Shown piece by piece: positions 27,411 through 38,570 of a DNA stretch of 64,000 nt; position 1 is the stretch's first letter, and the number at the start of each line of letters is the position of its first letter. Where the stretch lies: positions 19,359-83,358 of the forward strand of contig CACMJT010000008.1 of the NCBI GenBank assembly GCA_902614065.1, given 5' to 3'. Source of the DNA: an uncultured Bacteroidota bacterium (GTDB lineage: Bacteria; Bacteroidota; Bacteroidia; Flavobacteriales; Flavobacteriaceae). The notes beneath the pieces are model-generated. The model searched no databases, was not told the origin of the DNA, and was given only the letters and a program-made list of their open reading frames with translations. The position numbers and the translations under genes were made by a program.

Positions 27411-28994
27411 TTATAAATAATAATCCGTTCTTACAAAATTTGATTCCTTATTGTCAATTAATTTTCTGAGAATCTCTTTATTAACCTCATTGTCTTTTGA
27501 GGCTACAAAGGTTCTAATTGAAAAAGATCTAAGTGCATCATGAACACTTAAAGTTGCAACAGCAGAGTCTTTTCTGCCAGTGAAAGGGAATACATCTGGC
27601 CCCCTTTGACAGGAACTATTAAGATTAACCCTACAAACCAAGTTTACCATTGAGTCAATCAATGGACCCAATTTTTTTTCAGATTTCCCAAATAAACTGA
27701 CCTGTTGACCGTAATTCGAACCTGCCATAAAAGAAATAGGAACATCAATTTTATCGAATGATATAACAGGGATAACTGGACCAAATTGTTCTTCTTTGTA
27801 AACTCTCATTTCTTCATTAGCGGGGTATAAAACAGCAGGAAAAACAAAATTATTGGTTACCTCTCCTCCCCTTTTGTTTAGAACTTTCGCTCCTTTTTTC
27901 TTAGCATCTTCAATCAAATCAATAATATACTTAGGTTTATGAGGCTCCGGTAAAGGGGTTAACAATGTGTTTTCCCAAGGTAAGCCTAGTTTTAAATCAT
28001 CTATTTTTTTACAAAATTGATTTAAAAATTTTTCTTTTATTTTTTCATGAACATAAATAATTTTAAGTGCAGTACATCTTTGACCATTAAATGATAAGGC
28101 CCCATTTATACACTCATTTACTGATAAGTCTAAATCAGCATCGTCCAATATAATAGCAGGATTTTTAGCCTCTAAACCTAAAACCAATCTTAATCTATTT
28201 TTTTGTGGGTGTAAATCTTGTAGAGATATAGCAGAGCTACTGTGCCCAATAAGGGCAAGTACATTTATCTTTCCTGTTTTCATTATTGGAGAAGCTATTT
28301 CTCTTCCTCTTCCAAAAACAATATTTACAACTCCAGGCGGAAATGATTGTTGAAAAGCATCTAACAGCGGAGCAATTAATAATACACCATGTTTTGCAGG
28401 TTTAAATATTGCTGTATTTCCCATTATGATAGCAGGAATAAGAAGTGCAAAAGTTTCATTAAGTGGATAATTATATGGACCAAGACATAATACAACTCCA
28501 AGTGGACCTCTCCTTATTAAAGCTCTTACACCAGAATTGTTCTGAAATATTGCTCCATCTCTATCTATTTTTTTATACTCTTTAATTGTTTCATTGATGT
28601 AATCAACAGTTCTATCAAACTCTTTTTGGGAATCATTTAAATTTTTTCCAATCTCCCACATTAATAATTTAACAACCTCATCTCTTTGAAGTTTCATTAA
28701 ATCAACAAATTTTTGCATACAATTAATTCTTTCATAAACTTTCATTGTGGGCCATTTACCTGTACCATTTTTATATGCCTTGTCAGCGGCATCTAAAGCT
28801 TTTAAGGCATAATTTTCATCCATTTTTGGAGTATAACCAATTAATTTATGTGGGATATTTTTTTTGTCTGAAAATATGGTTGAGTGTACTTCACTGTAAT
28901 CACCTTTCCAATCATCAATTATACCATCTATTAGATATGTTTTGTGATTGATTGGTTCTTTGATATCGAACTTTTTAGGTATCGAATTTCCCAT
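27411..28994 (-). CDS. gapN: NADP-dependent non-phosphorylating glyceraldehyde-3-phosphate dehydrogenase
   Basis: Aldehyde dehydrogenase superfamily member oxidising GAP straight to 3-phosphoglycerate and producing NADPH instead of ATP and NADH. The family-typical variant motifs are seen: [11 protein letters not shown] (catalytic Glu, in place of the common ELGG) and NGQRCTALK (catalytic Cys). [20 protein letters not shown] and [21 protein letters not shown] are characteristic of the GapN subgroup. The 527 aa length fits flavobacterial GapN. An intact ATG starts the gene; its upstream gap (61 nt to the ilvC stop) shows no clear promoter box. Confidence 0.88.
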   Translation of the reverse strand: MGNSIPKKFDIKEPINHKTYLIDGIIDDWKGDYSEVHSTIFSDKKNIPHKLIGYTPKMDENYALKALDAADKAYKNGTGKWPTMKVYERINCMQKFVDLMKLQRDEVVKLLMWEIGKNLNDSQKEFDRTVDYINETIKEYKKIDRDGAIFQNNSGVRALIRRGPLGVVLCLGPYNYPLNETFALLIPAIIMGNTAIFKPAKHGVLLIAPLLDAFQQSFPPGVVNIVFGRGREIASPIMKTGKINVLALIGHSSSAISLQDLHPQKNRLRLVLGLEAKNPAIILDDADLDLSVNECINGALSFNGQRCTALKIIYVHEKIKEKFLNQFCKKIDDLKLGLPWENTLLTPLPEPHKPKYIIDLIEDAKKKGAKVLNKRGGEVTNNFVFPAVLYPANEEMRVYKEEQFGPVIPVISFDKIDVPISFMAGSNYGQQVSLFGKSEKKLGPLIDSMVNLVCRVNLNSSCQRGPDVFPFTGRKDSAVATLSVHDALRSFSIRTFVASKDNEVNKEILRKLIDNKESNFVRTDYYL

Positions 28995-29055
28995 TTTAGT
29001 TGTTTTGTTTAAAGAATCAAGAATAATGCCAGTTATTTGATATAATTTACTAATA

Positions 29056-30519
29056 CTAAACGAGTTTCTTCATGTTTTTCATGTTATTACGTAGTATTTT
29101 ACCAATTTTTTCGATTGGATGGTTCTTTGTTGATCTGTCATATAGATCCAATTCTTTTTTATCAAATGGAGCTGAGTTTTTTGATCCAATATGGTTATTT
29201 TCAATTTCTCTCATAAATTCTGTTAGTAAAGGAATACATGAATTGTTAAATAAATAACAACCATATTCAGCAGTATCTGAGATAATTCTATTCATTTCAT
29301 AAAGTTTCTTTCTTGATACAAGGTTTGCAATTAGAGGAAGTTCATGTAATGATTCGTAATATGCTGATTCATCAATAATACCATTTTTAACCATTGTCTC
29401 AAATGCTAATTCAACACCAGATTTAACAAAAGAAATCATTAGAATTCCTTTATCAAAATATTCCTGATTTGAAATATTCATTGTACCAGCAGTATTTAAT
29501 TCAAATTTTGTTTTACCTGTTTCTTCTCTCCAATTCAAAAGCTTAATGTCATTATTTTCCCAGTCATTCATCATATCATCTGAAAAACTTCCATCGAGTA
29601 TATTTGACATATGTTTATTAAACAATGGAGTCATTATTTTTTTAAGTTTTTCTGACAGTTTGTGAGCAACATTTCTGGATGAATCATCTAATCTATTCAT
29701 CATCCCAGTAATACCATTGTGTTTAAGTTCCTCAGTTATTGTTTCCCAACCATTTTGAATTAACTTGACACTGAAATCTGATTTGTATCCTAACTCAATC
29801 ATTTTGTTATAAATTAAAATTGAGCCAGATTGTAATACACCACACAAAATGGTTTGCTCACCCATCAGGTCAGATTTTACCTCAGCAACAAATGATGATT
29901 CCAAAACGCCAGCTTTGTGACCACCTGTTGCAACTGTATATGCTTTAGCTATATCTAAACCAATACGTTGTGGATCATTTTCAGGGTGAACAGCAATCAA
30001 TGTTGGAACACCAAAACCTCTCATAAATTCCTCTCTAACCTCAGTTCCAGGACATTTAGGTGCAACCATTATTACAGTTATATCTTTTCTTACAGAAATC
30101 CCCTCTTCAACAATATTAAAACCATGAGAATAAGACAAAATTGAATTTCTTTTCATTAACGGCATAGCCGATTTGACAACTTGAGTATGATTTTTATCAG
30201 GGGTTAAATTTATAACCAGGTCTGCATCAGGAATAAGTTTCTCATACGTGTCAACAATAAAATTATTTTTAATTGCATTTTTGTATGAAATGGATTGATT
30301 TTTAATAGAGGATTGTCTCAAGGCAAAAGAAATATCAAGTCCTGAATCTCTCATGTTCAAACCTTGGTTTAAGCCCTGAGCACCACAACCAATTATTACA
30401 ATCTTTTTATAGAGTAAAGCATTTACACCATCGGAAAATTCCGTCTCTTTCATAAATCTACATTTTGCTAATTGCTCCTTTTTTTCTAATTCACTTAAAT
30501 TATTATAATAATTATTCAT
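29056..30519 (-). CDS. ilvC: Ketol-acid reductoisomerase, class II (long form)
   Basis: NADPH-dependent isomeroreductase of valine/isoleucine synthesis. The N-terminal Rossmann domain shows [32 protein letters not shown] and [28 protein letters not shown] carry Mg ligands. A duplicated helical C-terminal knot domain makes it 487 aa, matching the E. coli-like class II enzymes and not the ~340 aa class I form. Last gene of ilvD-ilvB-ilvN-ilvC; it starts 2 nt after ilvN. Confidence 0.95.
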   Translation of the reverse strand: MNNYYNNLSELEKKEQLAKCRFMKETEFSDGVNALLYKKIVIIGCGAQGLNQGLNMRDSGLDISFALRQSSIKNQSISYKNAIKNNFIVDTYEKLIPDADLVINLTPDKNHTQVVKSAMPLMKRNSILSYSHGFNIVEEGISVRKDITVIMVAPKCPGTEVREEFMRGFGVPTLIAVHPENDPQRIGLDIAKAYTVATGGHKAGVLESSFVAEVKSDLMGEQTILCGVLQSGSILIYNKMIELGYKSDFSVKLIQNGWETITEELKHNGITGMMNRLDDSSRNVAHKLSEKLKKIMTPLFNKHMSNILDGSFSDDMMNDWENNDIKLLNWREETGKTKFELNTAGTMNISNQEYFDKGILMISFVKSGVELAFETMVKNGIIDESAYYESLHELPLIANLVSRKKLYEMNRIISDTAEYGCYLFNNSCIPLLTEFMREIENNHIGSKNSAPFDKKELDLYDRSTKNHPIEKIGKILRNNMKNMKKLV

Positions 30520-30521
30520 TA

Positions 30522-31040
30522 CTATTTACTGTTTAAAATTCTACTAATGTCCATAGACTTCTTACTTACTGATATTCTTCCTGATCTCACAAATTGTAAC
30601 AATCCGTAGGGCTTTAATTTTTGATATAAATCTTCTGTTTCTAGTCTCCACCCTGTTTTTTCGATTACAAAATAATCAGGTTTTACAGTTACAATATTTG
30701 CTCTGCTATCTTTTATCATATTTTGAATTTGCTTTTCCTCAAATAGTGAACTTGATTTTACTTTGTATAGTGCTGTTTCCAAAAATATAGTTTGTTTATC
30801 TGTGTGGTAAAAAACTGAAATAACTTCAATTTGTTTTTCTATTTGCTTAACAACTTTTACAACTTGTTCTTTACTAATATTTACTACAATTACAAATCTA
30901 AAAATATCAGGGATTTCAGACTCTGATGATGTTATACTTACAATATTAATATGCCTTTTCAAAAAAATAGCCGAGACTCTATTGAGCAATCCTACATTAT
31001 TTTCAGTATAGATCGAAATTGTGTATGTTGTTTTTTTCAT
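30522..31040 (-). CDS. ilvN: Acetolactate synthase small (regulatory) subunit
   Basis: ACT-domain subunit that activates IlvB and confers feedback inhibition by branched-chain amino acids. The N-terminal ACT domain (residues ~1-75) begins [22 protein letters not shown], with [23 protein letters not shown]. The C-terminal domain (~85-170) holds [20 protein letters not shown] and [14 protein letters not shown]. At 172 aa it is normal. The ATG follows the ilvB stop immediately. Confidence 0.92.
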   Translation of the reverse strand: MKKTTYTISIYTENNVGLLNRVSAIFLKRHINIVSITSSESEIPDIFRFVIVVNISKEQVVKVVKQIEKQIEVISVFYHTDKQTIFLETALYKVKSSSLFEEKQIQNMIKDSRANIVTVKPDYFVIEKTGWRLETEDLYQKLKPYGLLQFVRSGRISVSKKSMDISRILNSK

Positions 31041-32732
31041 TTATTCTAGTCTAATATCGGATACTGATGAGCCTGAGGGAATCATTGGAAAAACATTCTC
31101 TTCTTTTTCAACACACACTTCCAAGAGATAAGGTCCATCATGAGATAGCATTTGCTTTATTGATGAATTAAGTTCTTTTCTGTGTGATACTCGTTTTGAT
31201 TCAATAAAATATCCTTTGGCTATAGTTACAAAATCAGGATTAGTCATTTCCGTTGATGCATACCGCTTATCAAAAAATAATTGTTGCCATTGTCTTACCA
31301 TTCCAAGGTATTCATTATTTAAAATAACAATTTTTACAGAATATGAGGTTTGAAAAATCGTTCCAAGTTCTTGAATGGTCATTTGAAATCCTCCATCACC
31401 AATCACAGCAATAACCTCTCTTCCAGGATCTCCAATTTTTGCGCCAAGTGCTGCAGGAAGTGCAAAACCCATTGTGCCTAGTCCACCAGATGTAATGTTA
31501 GATTTAGATTTGTTAAAGTTCATATATCTACATGCAATCATTTGGTGTTGACCGACATCTGTCACTAGAATAGAATTACCTTCAGTGTTTTCATTGATTG
31601 ACTTAATAACTTCTGCCATACTTAAACCTCCGCTTTGCTTATTATATTCTTTATCAATAACCTTATCAAACTCAATTTTGTTTAATTCTCTGAACTTACG
31701 TACCCATGAGTTATGACTACTTTTATTTACATGTGGTAAAATTTCTTTTAGCGTCTGCTTTACATCCCCAATAACAGCAATGTCAACTTTAACATTTTTA
31801 TCAACCTCTGCGGGGTCAATTTCAAAATGAATAATTTGAGCTTGTTTTGCATATGTTTTTAAATCTCCAGTGACTCTATCATCAAATCTCATCCCAATTG
31901 CAATCAATAGATCACAATCGTTGGTTAGAACATTTGGACCATAATTTCCATGCATACCAACCATTCCAACATTAAGTTTATGATTCGTAGAAATTGCCGA
32001 GACACCAAGAATTGTCCATGCTGCAGGTATTCCAGTTTTTTCAACAAAATCTTTAAATTCAGACTCTGCATTTCCCAGTATTACACCTTGACCCCAAACA
32101 ATAAGAGGTTTTTTTGACTCATTAATTAATTTTCCAGCATCAGAAATTGTAGATTTATTAATAGGAGGTATTGGTGAGTAACTGCGAATATTTTCACATT
32201 TTTTATACTCAAAATTTTCAATCATATCAAATTGTGCATCTTTAGTAATATCTATCAAAACTGGTCCAGGTCTTCCCGTTCTAGCTATAAAGAAAGCTTT
32301 TGATATAATCTCACTTATTTCAGATGCTTTTGTAATCTGGTAGTTCCATTTTGTAACAGGTGTTGATATACCTATAATATCAGTTTCTTGAAATGCATCA
32401 GAACCGAGCAGATAAGATGCAACTTGTCCTGTTATGCATACCATTGGAGTTGAATCAATTTGAGCATCTGCAATTCCAGTAACTAAATTTGTTGCACCAG
32501 GACCAGATGTTGCTATGGCAACACCAACCTTTCCAGAGGACCTGGCATAACCCTGAGCTGCATGTGTTGCACCTTGTTCATGTCTGACAAGAATATGATT
32601 TATATCTTTTTGAAATTTATAAAGCTCGTCATATACAGGCATTATTGCGCCCCCCGGATATCCAAATAAAACGTCAACATCCTCGGATATTAAACATCTA
32701 ATAATTGCTTCTGCACCTGAAATTTTTTTCAT
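31041..32732 (-). CDS. ilvB: Acetolactate synthase large (catalytic) subunit
   Basis: ThDP/FAD enzyme condensing pyruvate with pyruvate or 2-oxobutyrate. VLFGYPGGAIMPVYDEL, the ThDP glutamate in VRHEQGATHAAQGYAR, ATSGPGATNLVTGI, and the ThDP/Mg-binding VIGDGGFQMTIQELGT are visible. The start is ATG 32732, 1 nt after the ilvD stop codon. An upstream in-frame ATG at 32771 would run 38 nt into ilvD and add 13 residues lacking family similarity. Product 563 aa, normal. Confidence 0.95.
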   Translation of the reverse strand: MKKISGAEAIIRCLISEDVDVLFGYPGGAIMPVYDELYKFQKDINHILVRHEQGATHAAQGYARSSGKVGVAIATSGPGATNLVTGIADAQIDSTPMVCITGQVASYLLGSDAFQETDIIGISTPVTKWNYQITKASEISEIISKAFFIARTGRPGPVLIDITKDAQFDMIENFEYKKCENIRSYSPIPPINKSTISDAGKLINESKKPLIVWGQGVILGNAESEFKDFVEKTGIPAAWTILGVSAISTNHKLNVGMVGMHGNYGPNVLTNDCDLLIAIGMRFDDRVTGDLKTYAKQAQIIHFEIDPAEVDKNVKVDIAVIGDVKQTLKEILPHVNKSSHNSWVRKFRELNKIEFDKVIDKEYNKQSGGLSMAEVIKSINENTEGNSILVTDVGQHQMIACRYMNFNKSKSNITSGGLGTMGFALPAALGAKIGDPGREVIAVIGDGGFQMTIQELGTIFQTSYSVKIVILNNEYLGMVRQWQQLFFDKRYASTEMTNPDFVTIAKGYFIESKRVSHRKELNSSIKQMLSHDGPYLLEVCVEKEENVFPMIPSGSSVSDIRLE

Positions 32733-32733
32733 A

Positions 32734-34404
32734 TTAATCAGTGATACATCCTTTAGATGCACTTGATACAAGTTTGGAGTATTTATACAAAATACCGGAT
32801 TTATATTTTAATTCAGGTTTTATCCACTCTTTTTTTCTTGAATCAAGTTCATTTTTATTCAATTTTACATTAATTTCATTTTTTATCGCGTCAATAACAA
32901 TAATGTCACCGTCCTTAATAAATGCAATCATACCTCCCTCAGCAGCCTCAGGTGAAATATGTCCAACAACAAATCCATGAGTACCCCCTGAAAACCTACC
33001 GTCGGTAATTAATGCGACATCATTTCCAAGACCCGCACCCATTATAGCTGATGTTGGTTTTAGCATTTCTGGCATACCTGGACCACCTTTTGGACCCTCA
33101 TATCTTATAACTATAACATCTCCTTTTTTTATTTTTCCAATGGAAATTGCATCATTTGCATCATCTTCACAATCAAAAACCCTTGCTACACCTTCAAAAA
33201 CAAAACCTTCTTTTCCGGTGATTTTTGCAACTGATCCATGAGAAGCAATATTTCCATATAAAATTCTAATATGACCTGATTCTTTTATTGGTTTTTCTAA
33301 AGGCATTATGATATCTTGGTTCGAATCAAATTTTGAAACATCCTTGAGATTTTGAGCTATTGTTTTTCCAGTTACTGTTAAACAATCTCCATTTAACATA
33401 TTATTATCCAACATGAACTTTAACACAGCTGGTACACCACCAATATCATGTAAATCTTCCATAAGATATTTTCCGCTTGGCTTTAAGTTTCCAAGAAATG
33501 GTGTTTCGTTAGATATCTTTTGAAAATCATCAATTCCGAAGTCAATATTTGCTGTTTTGCAGATTGCTAAAATATGTAATACGGCATTTGTTGATCCTCC
33601 CAAAACAGTTATTAATCTTACAGCATTTTCAATTGATTTTTTAGTAATTATATCACTGGGCTTTATATCATTTCTAATTAAATTTAAGATTGAGCTTGCA
33701 ATTATCTTCTTTTCATTTGATTTATCCTTACTAACTGCTGGATTTGATGAGTTATACGGCAGTGACATTCCCATAGCCTCAATTGCAGATGACATGGTAT
33801 TAGCAGTATACATTCCTCCACAAGCTCCTGGGCCTGGACAGGCATTGCTTATTATATTTTCATAATCTAAATCTGATATTTTACCTGATACTTTTTCTCC
33901 CCAAGCCTCAAAGGCAGATACCACATCCAATTTTTTACCTTTGTAACAACCGGGAGATATTGTGCCTCCATAAACCAAAATTGAAGGTCTATTTAGCCTA
34001 ATCATAGCCATCAAGGCACCTGGCATATTTTTATCACAACCTACAACTGTAATTAAAGAGTCATATGACATACCATTAACAACGGATTCAATTGAGTCTG
34101 CAATTATTTCTCTTGAGGGAAGTGAGTACTTCATTCCCGATGTTCCCATTGAAATACCATCACTAATACCAATCGTGTTGAAAATTAATGGAACAGCTTT
34201 CGCTTTATCTATTTCATTTTTTATTTGATAGGATAAATCATTGAGATGCATATTACATGGATTTCCTTCATAGCCTGTGCTGGCAATACCTACAAATGGT
34301 TTATCAAAATCTTCTTTTTTCAATCCGATAGCATGAAGCATAGCTTGAGCTGCTGGTTGAGACCCCTTTTTTGTAATTACTTTACTATACTTGTTAAGTT
34401 CCAT
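32734..34404 (-). CDS. ilvD: Dihydroxy-acid dehydratase
   Basis: Fe-S enzyme dehydrating dihydroxy acids to the 2-oxoacid precursors of valine and isoleucine. Cluster-binding cysteines are in GCDKNMPG and [15 protein letters not shown], plus an N-terminal Cys in [27 protein letters not shown] near the C-terminus is the family signature. At 556 aa it is full length. First gene of the ilv operon. A hairpin with a nine-U tract lies only 5 nt upstream of its ATG (see 34410-34434). Confidence 0.95.
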   Translation of the reverse strand: MELNKYSKVITKKGSQPAAQAMLHAIGLKKEDFDKPFVGIASTGYEGNPCNMHLNDLSYQIKNEIDKAKAVPLIFNTIGISDGISMGTSGMKYSLPSREIIADSIESVVNGMSYDSLITVVGCDKNMPGALMAMIRLNRPSILVYGGTISPGCYKGKKLDVVSAFEAWGEKVSGKISDLDYENIISNACPGPGACGGMYTANTMSSAIEAMGMSLPYNSSNPAVSKDKSNEKKIIASSILNLIRNDIKPSDIITKKSIENAVRLITVLGGSTNAVLHILAICKTANIDFGIDDFQKISNETPFLGNLKPSGKYLMEDLHDIGGVPAVLKFMLDNNMLNGDCLTVTGKTIAQNLKDVSKFDSNQDIIMPLEKPIKESGHIRILYGNIASHGSVAKITGKEGFVFEGVARVFDCEDDANDAISIGKIKKGDVIVIRYEGPKGGPGMPEMLKPTSAIMGAGLGNDVALITDGRFSGGTHGFVVGHISPEAAEGGMIAFIKDGDIIVIDAIKNEINVKLNKNELDSRKKEWIKPELKYKSGILYKYSKLVSSASKGCITD

Positions 34405-34409
34405 TTGCT

Positions 34410-34434
34410 AAAAAAAAACTCCATATAAATGGAG
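34410..34434 (-). promoter_or_regulatory. Hairpin plus U tract in the ilvD leader (possible attenuator or operator)
   Basis: On the minus strand CTCCAT-TTAT-ATGGAG (34434-34419) is followed by nine T (34418-34410), ending 5 nt before the ilvD ATG. It has the shape of a weak intrinsic terminator (6-bp stem). The only near -7 box upstream (TATATTTA, 34449-34442) would place the hairpin almost at the mRNA 5' end, too early for classical attenuation. A palindromic operator is therefore an equal possibility. No leader-peptide ORF rich in Ile/Val/Leu codons was recognised. Confidence 0.35.
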
Positions 34435-34508
34435 CATGTAGTAAATATAGTATTTATCATATAAAAAGTAGAAATTATCTTATTATATTGATTAATTAAT
34501 TCAATATA

Positions 34509-35906
34509 ATGACTAAAAATAAGATTTGTCAAAATATTTTTAATATTCAAAGGCAATTTTTTGAATCGAAGAAAACGATTAATCCAAAAAAAAGAATTGA
34601 GTCTTTAAAGAAATTAAAGAGTGTTATTTCAAAAAATGAAGAAAAAATAATAATTGCTTTAGAAATGGATCTGGGTAAAAGTTATGCAGAATCTTACATG
34701 TCTGAAATTGCAATTATATATAATGAATTAAATTATTTTATTAAAAACACCAAGAAATGGACAAAAAGAAAACGTGTTTCTTCCTCATTATTAAATTTTT
34801 TCTCCTCAGATTTTATTCTACCAACACCATACGGAGTTACATTGAACATTTCCCCTTGGAATTATCCATTTCAACTATCAATATCTCCAATCATTGGTGC
34901 TGTATCCGCGGGAAATACAGTTGTTTTAAAACCATCTGAACATTCGCCTAACACATCCAATATTCTAGAAAAAATAATTAATGAATCATTTGAAAGAGGA
35001 CATGTAGATGTTATTAATGGAGGACCCGAAATTGGAAAATACTTACTAAATCTAAAATGGGATTATATTTTTTTTACGGGAAGTACAGAGATTGGAAGAG
35101 TTGTTGCTTTAAAGGCAGCAAAAACACTAACTCCTGTTACACTTGAGCTTGGTGGAAAAAATCCATGTATAATTGATAAAAACGTCTCAATTGAAATTGC
35201 ATCAAAAAGAATAGTTTTTGGAAAATTTTTAAACTGTGGTCAGACATGTATTGCTCCAAATTTTTTAGCAATACATGAAAATATTAAAGAATTATTTATC
35301 AATTCCTTGGTAAGAAATATCAAATCAATCTATGGTAACAATCCGAAAAACAGTCCTTTTTATTCAAATATTATTAGCGAATATCATGTAGATAGACTAT
35401 CCAAACTACTAAATAACAGCAAAATCATTCATGGGGGGAAATTTGAAAAAAGCACTAAATATTTTGAACCAACTATTGTTGAGGTTTCTTCAGCTCAAGA
35501 TAAAATTTTAGATGATGAGATATTTGGACCAATACTTCCGATAATGACATATGGATCTGATGATGAACTTGATAACATACTGCAAAGATCAAAAAATCCA
35601 TTAGCGTTTTATGTATTTACCAATAATAAAAAATTTGGAAAAAAATTAATCAATAATTATTCATTCGGAGGAGGTGCGATTAATGATACGATTGGACAAA
35701 TTGTAAATAAAAACCTTCCTTTCGGAGGAATTGGTAATTCAGGAATGGGAAAATATCATGGATACGAAACATTCAAAACTTTCAGTCATTTCAAACCATA
35801 TATAATAAAATCTAATATTTTTGATCTAAAATTTAAATATAAATTGAGTGAGAATTCTATAATTTTTAAGTTAACTAAAAAACTAATTAAATACATTTCA
35901 ATTTAG
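34509..35906 (+). CDS. NAD(P)-dependent aldehyde dehydrogenase (class 3/fatty-aldehyde type)
   Basis: ALDH superfamily enzyme, 465 aa, of the shorter class-3-like type. NISPWNYPFQLSISPIIGA is the cofactor/catalytic Asn region, FFTGSTEIGRVVALKAAK the NAD-binding turn, LELGGKNPCII holds the general-base Glu, and NCGQTCIAPN the nucleophilic Cys. NLPFGGIGNSGMGKYHGYETF is typical of fatty-aldehyde or YwdH-like members. The likely substrates are medium- or long-chain aldehydes (inference). It shares a single base with the next gene's GTG start, so the two are probably co-transcribed. Confidence 0.87.
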   Translation: MTKNKICQNIFNIQRQFFESKKTINPKKRIESLKKLKSVISKNEEKIIIALEMDLGKSYAESYMSEIAIIYNELNYFIKNTKKWTKRKRVSSSLLNFFSSDFILPTPYGVTLNISPWNYPFQLSISPIIGAVSAGNTVVLKPSEHSPNTSNILEKIINESFERGHVDVINGGPEIGKYLLNLKWDYIFFTGSTEIGRVVALKAAKTLTPVTLELGGKNPCIIDKNVSIEIASKRIVFGKFLNCGQTCIAPNFLAIHENIKELFINSLVRNIKSIYGNNPKNSPFYSNIISEYHVDRLSKLLNNSKIIHGGKFEKSTKYFEPTIVEVSSAQDKILDDEIFGPILPIMTYGSDDELDNILQRSKNPLAFYVFTNNKKFGKKLINNYSFGGGAINDTIGQIVNKNLPFGGIGNSGMGKYHGYETFKTFSHFKPYIIKSNIFDLKFKYKLSENSIIFKLTKKLIKYISI

Positions 35907-36628
35907 TGAAAAAAGAATTTGATAAGATCGTTAGGAGTAGAAGGTCTGTCCGAAAGTTTAAAGCTATTGACATAAGTGATGATGTTGTTAAGGACTGTAT
36001 TTTACACGCTTCCTTAGCCCCAAACAGTAGCAATCTTCAGTTGTGGGAGTTTTATCATGTAACCTCAAAAAAATTAATGAAAAAAATATCTTATGCCTGT
36101 TTTAATCAACCTGCAGCTCGTACTGCAAGTCAATTTGTAGTTGTTGTTACAAGAAAAGACTTGTGGAATAAAAGAAGGTTGTTCAACTTAAGTAAAATAA
36201 AGGCAAGAAATTTAAAGTTAAATGATAAACATCTCAAAAACAGAAGTATTGCAATTAAATACTACAAGTATTTAATACCAACAGTTTACAAAGAATTCTA
36301 TGGAATTATAGGTCTTTTTAGATATTTTAATGCCTTGATTATTGGTTTGTTCAGACCTATTTACAGACAAGTAACAAAATCTGACATGAGAGTTGTTGCT
36401 CACAAAAGTAGTGCTTTAGCTGCTCAAAATTTTATGTTGAGCATGAGATCAAATGGATATGACACCTGTCCAATGGAAGGTTTTGATTCACTCAGAGTTA
36501 AGAAGACTCTATCACTTCCAAGGTCAGCTGAAATTAATATGATAATTAGTTGTGGTATAAGAGATGAAAAAGGAATATATGGTGATCAAATTAGAGTACC
36601 ATTTGATGAAATATATTTTAAAAAGTAA
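35906..36628 (+). CDS. Nitroreductase family protein
   Basis: FMN-dependent NAD(P)H oxidoreductase fold, 240 aa. The N-terminal RRSVRKFKAIDI with Arg residues for FMN phosphate, LAPNSSNLQLWEFYHV, AARTASQFVVVV and GYDTCPMEGFD are family features. A central insert of ~60 residues (90-155), rich in Lys/Tyr/Phe, is longer than in minimal nitroreductases. Substrate unknown. The start is GTG 35906, overlapping the aldehyde dehydrogenase stop by 1 nt. Confidence 0.82.
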   Translation: MKKEFDKIVRSRRSVRKFKAIDISDDVVKDCILHASLAPNSSNLQLWEFYHVTSKKLMKKISYACFNQPAARTASQFVVVVTRKDLWNKRRLFNLSKIKARNLKLNDKHLKNRSIAIKYYKYLIPTVYKEFYGIIGLFRYFNALIIGLFRPIYRQVTKSDMRVVAHKSSALAAQNFMLSMRSNGYDTCPMEGFDSLRVKKTLSLPRSAEINMIISCGIRDEKGIYGDQIRVPFDEIYFKK

Positions 36629-36635
36629 GGTGTAA

Positions 36636-38570
36636 TTAATTATTATCTTTAAAATTGTCCAATCCTTCCTTAAGCCAATCTCTGTATGTTTGGGTATCGG
36701 TGTATTGAATTGGTGAATTTAAAATATCTAGTGACGGTGATACTAAAACATAGTATGGTTGAGAATTAATATTAAAATTTAAAGTTTGGAAAGCTGACCA
36801 TTTTTCACCTTCATTTTCGAGTATTTTAACATTTCCATTTTTATCTGTGAGATTTATGTTCTTATTATTTAACAATTTTGATCTGTCATCAACATAGAGT
36901 GAGATCAAAATAAACTCATCATTAATCATATTGTAAATATCATTTTTTGACCAGGTATTTTCTTCCACTCTTCTACAATTTGCACAAGCCCATCCAGTAA
37001 AATCAATGAGCATTGGTTTGTTTGTATATCTAGATTCTAATAAGCCTTTTTCAAAATCTTTGAAACAATTTAAACCGAGTGGACATCCATTATTGTTTTC
37101 ATAAACTGTATAAAATGTAGGTGGAAGGAGACCACTTAGCAAGGCTAGCTTATAACTACTTTTTTCTTTAACACCTAAAGATAAATTTATGGTTGAATAA
37201 CTAAAAAACGCAATTAATAGGTATAGGATTAGAGATCTTTTAAATCTTAATGAATTGATTAAATAAATTAAGCATGAAAGCGAAATTAAAATCCAAATAA
37301 TGATAAATACTTCTCTTTTAAGTAGACCGAGCTCAAGAATTAAATCAGCATTAGATAAAAACTTAAATGCTAATGCTAACTCAATAAATCCCAAAATAAC
37401 TTTAACTCTACTTAACCATATTCCTGATTTAGGTAAAACTTTTAATGAATTTGGTGAAATTGCCAGAAAGGTGAAAGGTAATGCTAGAGAAACGCCGAAG
37501 CCAAGCATTCCAAATGTTAAATCTAAAGCACCAGATTGTGATGTAATGCTACCAACCAAAAGAGAACCCAAGATAGGTCCAGTACAAGAAAATGAAACTA
37601 AACATAGTGTTAATGCCATAAAGAATGTGGAAATCATTCCCGTAGAAATATTTGATGCGTTGTCTATTTTATTTGTCCATGAACTTGGTAATGTGATTTC
37701 AAATAAACCAAATAATGATAGTGCAAACAATATGAAGACCAAAAAGAATAAGAAATTCAATATAGGACTTGTTGAGATCTGATTAAAAATTTGAGGGTTA
37801 ATATTTTCAATAAAGTAGAATGGCAAACTTAAACTTAGGTAAATAAAAATAATAAACAAGCCATACATTACGCTTAGAAATTTTCCTGAACTTCCCTTGG
37901 AAGAGAAAAAAGAAACAGTCAATGGAATCATAGGAAAGACACAGGGTGTTAGTAGAGCCAAAACACCGCCCAAAAAACCAAGAATAAATAAGTTTAGGTA
38001 ATTATTGGAAATATAACTTGAAGAAATATCTTGACCTGATGAAATTAGTTCCTTATTGTTGAAATTAATGACTAATTCACTTTTAACAGAATTATAATCA
38101 AAAACTGTTTTGTTCAGATTGGAAACCCCACTGAGGTTAAACATTAATTCTTGTTCCTGAAAAATACACACCCTATCATCACAAACCTGATAATATACAG
38201 TTTGATTTACGAAATCTACATCATTATTAGATAACACAATCCTTTGATTGAAGGCAACTTGATTAACGAAGTATGATTGGTCTAAATTAAAGACTGGATC
38301 AAACTTTGTAATGGGTTCAGGTTCAATAACTTTTGAATAATTTTTTATGATCAAAGAATCTGAAAAAATAAACTCGGTTAAAATTGCCCCACCCTCTTCA
38401 TTGTACTGAGAATACAGTCTCCAATTGTTTTCAATTTTAGCGGTTGTGGTTAGATTATACGTGCTATCATTTATTTTTTCAGTACTTGTTATCCACTCAA
38501 TCGGATTTTGACCTAGGATTACATTGAAAAAAAAACCAAAAAATATACTTAGATAGAAATTTTTAGACAT
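36636..38570 (-). CDS. dsbD: Thiol:disulfide interchange protein DsbD-like
   Basis: Inner-membrane electron conduit carrying cytosolic reducing power to the periplasm. After a signal peptide (~1-20), residues ~25-150 form a DsbD-alpha domain with CDDRVCIF (redox Cys pair). Eight or so membrane helices (~190-465) carry the two membrane cysteines in LTPCVFPMIPL and SFSCTGPILGS. The C-terminal thioredoxin-like domain has WACANCRRVEENTW (CxxC). At 644 aa it is slightly longer than E. coli DsbD. The start overlaps the end of tilS by 22 nt. Confidence 0.92.
   Translation of the reverse strand: MSKNFYLSIFFGFFFNVILGQNPIEWITSTEKINDSTYNLTTTAKIENNWRLYSQYNEEGGAILTEFIFSDSLIIKNYSKVIEPEPITKFDPVFNLDQSYFVNQVAFNQRIVLSNNDVDFVNQTVYYQVCDDRVCIFQEQELMFNLSGVSNLNKTVFDYNSVKSELVINFNNKELISSGQDISSSYISNNYLNLFILGFLGGVLALLTPCVFPMIPLTVSFFSSKGSSGKFLSVMYGLFIIFIYLSLSLPFYFIENINPQIFNQISTSPILNFLFFLVFILFALSLFGLFEITLPSSWTNKIDNASNISTGMISTFFMALTLCLVSFSCTGPILGSLLVGSITSQSGALDLTFGMLGFGVSLALPFTFLAISPNSLKVLPKSGIWLSRVKVILGFIELALAFKFLSNADLILELGLLKREVFIIIWILISLSCLIYLINSLRFKRSLILYLLIAFFSYSTINLSLGVKEKSSYKLALLSGLLPPTFYTVYENNNGCPLGLNCFKDFEKGLLESRYTNKPMLIDFTGWACANCRRVEENTWSKNDIYNMINDEFILISLYVDDRSKLLNNKNINLTDKNGNVKILENEGEKWSAFQTLNFNINSQPYYVLVSPSLDILNSPIQYTDTQTYRDWLKEGLDNFKDNN

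Noticed and set aside
32733..32771. Longer ilvB start at 32771
   Set aside because: It would overlap ilvD by 38 nt and adds residues without similarity; ATG 32732 follows the ilvD stop directly.
33557..33865. 102-codon open frame antisense to ilvD
   Set aside because: Shadow of a strongly conserved gene on the other strand; no start context or domain.
37300..37782. 160-codon open frame antisense to dsbD
   Set aside because: It lies wholly inside the membrane region of a well-supported dsbD and its translation looks like a shadow of hydrophobic codons; no family likeness.
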